From: Phoronis ovalis
Lineage: Eukaryota > Phoronida > Phoronidae
Assembly: GCA_028565635.1 (NCBI GenBank)
Contig: JAOXYB010057312.1
Span: forward strand, 1 to 11,013
Length of the DNA stretch: 11,013 bases
Direction of reading: 5' to 3'
Shown: one piece after another, positions 6,901 to 11,013 of the stretch
How positions within the stretch are numbered: position 1 is the first letter of the stretch
Layout of the letters: the number at the start of each line of letters is the position of its first letter
Made by a program: the position numbers and the translations under genes
The notes under the pieces: generated by a model
Database searches by the model: none
What the model saw: only the letters and a program-made list of their open reading frames with translations
Told to the model about the DNA's origin: nothing

Positions 6901-9900
6901 ATTAACACACATTTCTAGTGTTTCAGTCATCAATTGTATTGTACTTTATTACTTACTCTTCTTTGTTATGTTTATACAGTTCATGATCAATTTTAAAAGC
7001 AGGAACAGGTGTTGTTGGTTTCTTTTCCTCTTCCACATTTTCTTTCACCCCTTGATTGGCAGCTACATTGTTTCTGTCATTAGCCACAGTTGAAGAATCT
7101 TTAATATTAGGTAACTTGTTTGACTCTTCCAAATTTTCAGACACATCATTTTTAATTTTTGTAGCGCAATCACCACTACTGTCATTTTGAAACACTTCAT
7201 CCAGAATTTTGGAAGGCACATTCTGTTCTTCCATGAGAGATTTTTCATCATGTACGCTTGTATTACCAGCAGTTTTATGCGCAGTTTCATCAGCAGATTT
7301 TCCACTTAGATCAAGCTCATTTTCAGCAGTCTGATTATTGTTTATTTCATTTTCAGAAGGACTATCATCTCTGTCACTTTTATTAATATCAACAGTATTT
7401 ATCCCATTCTGAATCTGATTGTTACCTTTGACATTATTTACATCACAGTTTTCCTCATTTATTGCATTATTACTATCATCATCATCGGCAAAATGTACAG
7501 ATTTAACTGATTTTCCACTTTTAATTCTATCAGCATGCATAGCAGTAGCATCTTCTACAGTATCATCCGCATCTATCCTTTTACTATCTATAGCATTTGT
7601 ATTGTACAGTGTATTTTGTATGGTATCATCCTCACCAACTCCTGTCACGGGAGTGTTTAAGGGTTGTCTGATACCTGACCCCATGCGCGAGTTACCCGGG
7701 TAGCTTTCAGTTTCTGTAAAAATAATAAATATTAACTAATCAAGGATATTAGAGCATAAAAGTCAGATAATACTGTGTTTGGAACAACTTAATAACTAAC
7801 TTCTTGTCTATGAGTGCAAAAGGAACTTGAAACTCATTAGTTTTTCTATAAACTAGAAATGTTAGCTCTATCGACATGATTTGGGGAATAAAGTGGTTGT
7901 TAGATAGTTAGAATCACCTCATAGAAATACAAACCATTTGTGACAACCTTTTGAGAACAAATAATATATCATTTAAAAAAAAATAAATTACCAAAGATGA
8001 TGTCTGAGAACAATTTTGTTGACAAAGTTCTATCTTGCAAAAACAGATCTTCTTTATACCAATAACACATGCACAACATCAATATGCATATATTCAAAGT
8101 TAACACAACTCCCCACAGGTTTTGATGTCAAATTGTGTGTTATTGATATTGGAGAAGGCATAACTTAGTTAATATCTAGAATTCTCTAATGTTACATCAT
8201 GATTTCTAGTAAATGTTACTATGAGTTATATGACGTAGCAAATATTATATTAATTATTTAGCAGCTAGTAGTTTAATTTATAGTAGAAATCAACATGATA
8301 ATTGAATTTATTCTAATGCAATTTATATTGAAAAACAGCACTGAAACAGCAGCAGACAAGACAATACAATAAAGACATCACTGCACAAACAATCTATAAA
8401 ACTTTTGCAATTCTTTTCTAAAATTATATAATTATACATTAAATTTCACAAGACATTTTGTATATACAGAACCAAATCTCTACCTGGTGTTGACTGGTTG
8501 ATTCTAAAAGGAAGATGTCATAGTTTTAGGTTAAGTGCATTCTTTGTTGAGTGTGCAAAATCTAAAAATAAGGGCTTTGGCAAATGAGTGCTTTACTGCA
8601 ACAGATAAATACATTTCACAGAAAAACGGTACTGAATTTTGGTGGCAACTTAATTTCTTCTTTCTGAAAATAATTGATGGCCAACTGAATATAATGATTT
8701 CCTAGAACGCTTTGGCTCAAAGTAGACTCTGGTGCTGCATCAATCGGTAAAAATTGTGTCAAAACAATTTTTTTACAACATTAGGTGACTAATTTTTCGT
8801 AAATTACCTTTTTCTATTTCCAGATCCTTCTTAGCTATAAATCTCTGGTCTACAATAATGCTACCCTCAGTGACTGCTGCTACTGGTGGTAAATGATCAG
8901 CTGATGGGAGCTGTTCTTCTCCCTACAATGACACCAGGATTAACAGTATGCTCCACTTCACAGAAAGTTTAATGCATATTTCAGGGCCAATAAATAAATC
9001 CCTTTTATTTGTGAACTTGGAGCTTATAAATTAGTTACTTGAATATGAATTGAAGTTTGTGCAGCAAAGTGATCAAGCTGAAAACTAATCTTTGTATGGA
9101 GGAGTTATACTGTGACAACAATTTCTACATGTATTCTTGGAAATCTGATGCTTCTTAAAAAATGCTGACATTCAGATTTTGTTGCTCTTTTGCTGCGGGC
9201 AGTATATAGTGAAGCATTATGGGATTGATTCATACTAATGCAGAGGAAGTAACCAGCTTCAACTGGCAGCAGTATAAATGTAGTTGTGGCGTAAATTGGA
9301 ACAAGAACATGACATGGCATAAAAGAAGACTAGAGATAAAAATAAATTCACTGCACTATAAAATACAACTACAACTAGCATAACACTAATAATGCTGGCT
9401 GAGAAAAATTGTGTGTCAAATAATTATCATTTCAGCATGCTAAACTGATTTAAAGCAACATAATATGCACATCTATCAAATTCACAAACTAAACAAGTCA
9501 TTTGATAAAAATGCTGAAAACTGAAATTTATGTCCTATTGCCATTGTCCTATTTGAATTCAGTCTTTTTACAGAAATTTATAACAACACTTCAAGTCATA
9601 ATTTTAACATTTTAGTACAATTTTCAAGCATTCTGAAAAACTCTGAATTAAAGCTTCAACAATGCTGTTTTAGTTACACACGCACAGCAAAAACAAACAA
9701 TGAATATATTAATTTACTTATTGTTTAAAAAAGTTGTGCAATCTGTGTGCTGGCAAACAAACAAATATGGTGCCCGGACTGCCTTACCCAAAAACCTGAC
9801 AGGAGCACACAATAATGAATACAAACATTTGTTAATAAAGGATGTTAATTAATACAGTCACATTTTTAATAGGATCAACCAAGTGTTACATATTTAGTAA

Positions 9901-10745
9901 AAGCTGCTTATCTGCACCATGAGATGTGACAAAATGAACTCAATCAATTCCCATACCTCATTGGGTTCATCCATTGTTGAACAGATCATGCATGAACTCA
10001 ATGAATTGCGGAATCTATTAAGTTTTTTTCGTCAAAATAGCCTAAATAAGCTAATTATGTGCTACCTATTGCTGAAAATGTCTCTAGAAGAATTGAATGT
10101 TTTCACACAACTTTTACCAGGGTTCCAATCAATAGATTTTATTAATAATACACAATAGCAATTTTAGTTATTATAAATCGTTTCCCTATAAATACAGATA
10201 TCTCTATTTTAGTTAGAATACATTAAATTGTGAATTCCAAGTAGCAAGTATAGGAAATGATACAGTCAGGTAAACCCTGGTAAAACAACACTACACATCA
10301 TTAGCAAAGCATAAGCTGAAACTAATTCATTTTTTACGATAAAATTCTCATTCTCCCATCATTTTTTAGAAAAAAAATGTCTGGACAAGAATGACAATTT
10401 TTTTTTGTTACATAATCAAATGTAATCATACAGAAAGCAGAAACTACTTATTGTAAGACTAGATATGCAGAAAGATTCGGTAGTTCTCCTGAATGTCTTA
10501 ACAATTTTGAAAAAAATGTGTGATTTTATTTTCTAATTGTTCAGAATGTCCTAAGGAAATCATAATAAAATAATTTTTAATTAAGTAGCGTCTTAACTTA
10601 ATAGCTAGGTTTATTTTACAAAGCATGGCATAACACAAAGCTACATAAAACAGAAAAGCACTTTTTTAAAATTATCACATGTTAGCTTACCTGTGCTCTT
10701 TTATCATCTGACTGGAAGTCCAAATTCTGCATAACATCACTGTAC
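3745..10745 (-). CDS. Four-EF-hand protein with acidic disordered N-terminal region, 5'-partial, ten exons
   Basis: complement(join(3745..3932,4101..4251,4630..4699,4961..5046,5410..5577,5836..5924,6428..6672,6957..7713,8808..8922,10691..10745)). The 1,924 nt make 640 residues plus TAA, and the start lies to the right of the window. All nine introns are GT-AG and the phases match throughout. Residues 1-420 are polar and acidic (Asn, Asp, Ser, Glu), probably disordered, with KSVHFADDDD at 127-136 and DDSEEEEGDGDGDG at 374-387. Residues about 421-640 hold EF-hand loops at 446-457, 479-490, 535-546 and 574-585, all with acidic positions 1 and 12; loop 2 has Lys instead of Gly at position 6. No signal peptide or membrane segment is visible. 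Ca2+ binding is well supported; the cellular role is unknown and I do not recognise the family. Confidence 0.8.
4101..4251 (-). CDS. EF-hand gene exon 9: EF-hand 3 and start of EF-hand 4
   Basis: The acceptor is TTGACTTTTAG and the donor GTG|GTAGGT. Starts EMFELI, then loop 3 DQDGSGTINLRE (canonical), exit helix MMIILTAGL, then GTDKEFVEVLLQSI and the first residues of loop 4 (DKDKS). It is phase 0 in and phase 1 out. The methionine at 4246-4248 is internal. Confidence 0.9.
4252..4629 (-). other. Intron 8 of the EF-hand gene
   Basis: The intron is 378 bp, phase 0, donor GTAAGT. The open frame on its minus strand (4415-4621) lacks coding character. Confidence 0.65.
4630..4699 (-). CDS. EF-hand gene exon 8: linker between EF-hands 2 and 3
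   Basis: The acceptor is TTATTTTCCAG and the donor AGA|GTAAGT, both strong. One base completes Val from exon 7, then 23 codons read MLSADEPLNLNLPKLAYHIT, then AYR, ending phase 0. It lengthens the EF2-EF3 linker (56 residues from loop start to loop start, against 33 and 39 for the two other neighbouring pairs). The exon may be optional: see findings. Confidence 0.75.
4961..5046 (-). CDS. EF-hand gene exon 7: EF-hand 2
   Basis: The acceptor is TTTTTCAG. It reads VFDLNHDKTIDLREFVTVAA then LNDRLTGH. The loop DLNHDKTIDLRE has Asp, Asn, Asp, Thr, Asp and Glu at positions 1, 3, 5, 7, 9 and 12 but Lys at position 6, where Gly is usual. Two donors overlap at the end (CAC|GTGTGAGT and CACGT|GTGAGT). 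The second, giving 86 nt, is the one that keeps exon 8 in frame and has the better consensus. Confidence 0.85.
5047..5409 (-). other. Intron 6 of the EF-hand gene
   Basis: The intron is 363 bp, phase 0, with GTAATT donor and TTTTTCAG acceptor. I see no exon or repeat in it. Confidence 0.7.
5410..5577 (-). CDS. EF-hand gene exon 6: EF-hand 1
   Basis: The acceptor is TGTTTGCAG and the donor AAG|GTAATT. It has 56 codons and is phase 0 at both ends. It contains a full EF-hand: entering helix SEQQKAILTKKFQTI, loop DVNSNGHLSMKE (positions 1, 3, 5, 9 and 12 all ligand-type, Gly at 6), then exit helix LHNKLFENA. ALFMK at the end begins the entering helix of EF-hand 2. Confidence 0.9.
5836..5924 (-). 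CDS. EF-hand gene exon 5: charged linker
   Basis: The acceptor is TTATTTAAAAG and the donor GAA|GTAAGT. Two bases finish Ser from exon 4, then 29 codons read SEPADQSDNRELFRKKTRI to EAHQPEEME. It ends phase 0. This is a charged linker, possibly helical, leading into the EF-hand region. Confidence 0.82.
5925..6427 (-). other. Intron 4 of the EF-hand gene
   Basis: The intron is 503 bp, phase 1, donor GTATGT. It is AT-rich; the short plus-strand frame at 6111-6299 looks like chance. Confidence 0.65.
6428..6672 (-). CDS. EF-hand gene exon 4: possible helix and acidic patch
   Basis: The acceptor is TTAATTTTCAG and the donor AAA|GTATGT in register A|GT. Its 81 codons start VMNVDFTRSEPETSKK. A possible amphipathic helix or short coiled coil (DFDRIEESLKSLEKELVDVG) is followed by TPAWIFP and the run DDSEEEEGDGDGDG. 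The Asp-Gly repeat is encoded by an ACCATC hexamer repeat (plus-strand sense) at 6438-6458. Exon phase is 2 in, 1 out. Confidence 0.82.
6438..6458. repeat. Coding hexamer repeat (ACCATC)3+, encodes Asp-Gly repeats
   Basis: Just over three copies of ACCATC lie inside exon 4 and give the (DG)n tail of the acidic patch on the minus strand. Such a repeat can change length without breaking the frame. Confidence 0.7.
6957..7713 (-). CDS. EF-hand gene exon 3: large acidic, Asn-rich, probably disordered exon
   Basis: The acceptor is TTATTTTTACAG and the donor GA|GTAAGT. These 757 nt encode 251 whole codons, plus the Glu and Asp codons at its junctions. The methionine at 7682-7684 is internal: the frame stays open upstream to the acceptor (TESYPGNSR) and joins exon 2. 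It is rich in Asn, Asp, Glu, Ser and Lys with few hydrophobics or aromatics, so disorder is expected. KSVHFADDDD (about 7475-7504) matches an RVxF-type PP1-docking motif followed by acids. The opposite-strand open frame at 7419-7703 is a shadow. Confidence 0.82.
7714..8807 (-). other. Intron 2 of the EF-hand gene
   Basis: The intron is 1,094 bp, phase 1, donor GTAATT and acceptor TTTTTACAG. It is AT-rich and holds the candidate micro-exon at 8484-8503. Nothing else is supported. Confidence 0.65.
8484..8503 (-). other. Candidate 20-nt micro-exon or decoy splice pair in intron 2
   Basis: The minus strand has a good acceptor (ATCTTCCTTTTAG), 20 nt, and CAG|GTAGAG as donor. Included between exons 2 and 3 it would shift the frame and stop within about 18 codons of exon 3. 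It is left out of the gene model. Confidence 0.3.
8808..8922 (-). CDS. EF-hand gene exon 2
   Basis: The acceptor is TGTCATTGTAG and the donor is AAAAAG|GTAATT. Reads GEEQLPSADHLPPVAAV, then TEGSIIVDQRF and KKDLEIEK, phase 0 in and phase 1 out; the last G plus AA of exon 3 makes Glu. It has no known domain: a polar, Pro/Ala-containing stretch, then a short hydrophobic strand (SIIV) and a charged tail. Confidence 0.75.
8923..10690 (-). other. Intron 1 of the EF-hand gene (between the first two visible exons)
   Basis: The intron is 1,768 bp, phase 0, donor GTAAGC and acceptor CATTGTAG. The frames at 9105-9320 (-) and 9919-10158 (+) have no domain or splice support. The word ATGAACTCAAT occurs at 9934-9944 and 9992-10002, with a near-complement at 9960-9970. 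A phase-0 cassette exon could be hidden here but none is visible. Confidence 0.6.
10691..10745 (-). CDS. EF-hand gene exon 1 of those visible
   Basis: The acceptor is CCTGTTACACAG and the donor CAG|GTAAGC. These 55 nt start with one base finishing a codon and then read YSDVMQNLDFQSDDKRAQ, ending in phase 0. It is short, so support rests on good splice sites and on phase agreement with exon 2. The preceding exon must end in phase 2 and lies outside the window. Confidence 0.6.
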
Positions 10746-10936
10746 CTGTGTAACAGGTTATGGGAAATAAGAATTTATTCATGATATTTGGGAACGGAAT
10801 AGTTATAAGAGATTGTAGGTAAAGATAGAAGTAAGAAGAGGGATGCAAGTGTGACCAAGGGTAGTGAATTATACCAGGAGTCCATGCAGGGAAAAATTGT
10901 ATAATTATATGGTTGTTGACAGAAATAGTAAGAGAG

Positions 10937-10940
<4 letters not shown>

Positions 10941-11013
<73 letters not shown>
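10941..11013. repeat. (GA)n microsatellite, runs off the window end
   Basis: 73 nt of uninterrupted GA, about 36 copies, preceded by a few impure copies from 10931. On the strand of the EF-hand gene it reads as a CT tract, in what is probably an intron just upstream of exon 1. Confidence 0.95.

Noticed and set aside
7419-7703. 94-codon plus-strand frame opposite exon 3
   Set aside because: It is Ser/Leu-rich because it is the complement of the acidic coding strand.
8630-8690. Possible exon on the minus strand in intron 2 (reads KEEIKLPPKF after a TTATTTTCAG acceptor)
   Set aside because: The donor is weak (GTACCG), and in the phase delivered by exon 2 it hits a stop after three codons.
9105-9320. 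71-codon minus-strand frame in intron 1
   Set aside because: It has no splice sites in matching phase, no recognisable domain and a chance-like composition.
9919-10158. 79-codon plus-strand frame in intron 1
   Set aside because: It shows no homology that I recognise. It contains a small local repeat (ATGAACTCAAT) and lies inside an intron of the opposite-strand gene.
1-11013. CRISPR array, phage, insertion sequence, toxin-antitoxin or other prokaryotic system
   Set aside because: Both genes are spliced animal-type genes. The repeats are diverged and unlike CRISPR repeats, and no prokaryotic gene is present.

Overview
The window looks like AT-rich nuclear DNA from an animal. Both genes are split by GT-AG introns, an animal-type cytosolic sulfotransferase is present, and diverged tandem repeats and a GA microsatellite fill the non-coding DNA. 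A lophotrochozoan, perhaps a bivalve mollusc, is my best guess from the style of the sulfotransferase and of the AGGTCA-rich repeats, but no sequence comparison could be run to confirm it. I see no bacterial, viral, CRISPR, tRNA or rRNA feature.

Layout. 1-508 is intron with a degenerate tandem repeat of about 50 bp. 509-1469 (+) holds the last two coding exons of a sulfotransferase gene whose first exon(s) lie left of the window. 1470-3744 is intergenic; it contains diverged repeat units of very unequal length (about 140-255 bp) rich in AGGTCA/TGACCT half-sites (about 2060-2960), then a degenerate low-complexity stretch (about 2960-3400). 3745-10745 (-) is a ten-exon, 3'-complete gene model read right to left. 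It encodes 640 residues in the window: a long acidic, Asn/Asp/Ser-rich, probably disordered N-terminal part followed by four EF-hand calcium-binding loops. The window ends in a (GA)n microsatellite at 10941-11013.

The two genes are convergent (tail to tail). Nothing in the sequence shows that they work together. The EF-hand gene was assembled by hand: all ten exons join in one open frame across nine introns with matching phases, and the exon 9/exon 10 junction rebuilds a perfect EF-hand loop. I do not recognise the protein family. The points most worth checking are a PP1-docking-like motif in the disordered part, a splice arrangement that could make exon 8 optional without breaking the frame, a possible 20-nt micro-exon, and a perfect DR5 nuclear-receptor element inside the intergenic repeat.
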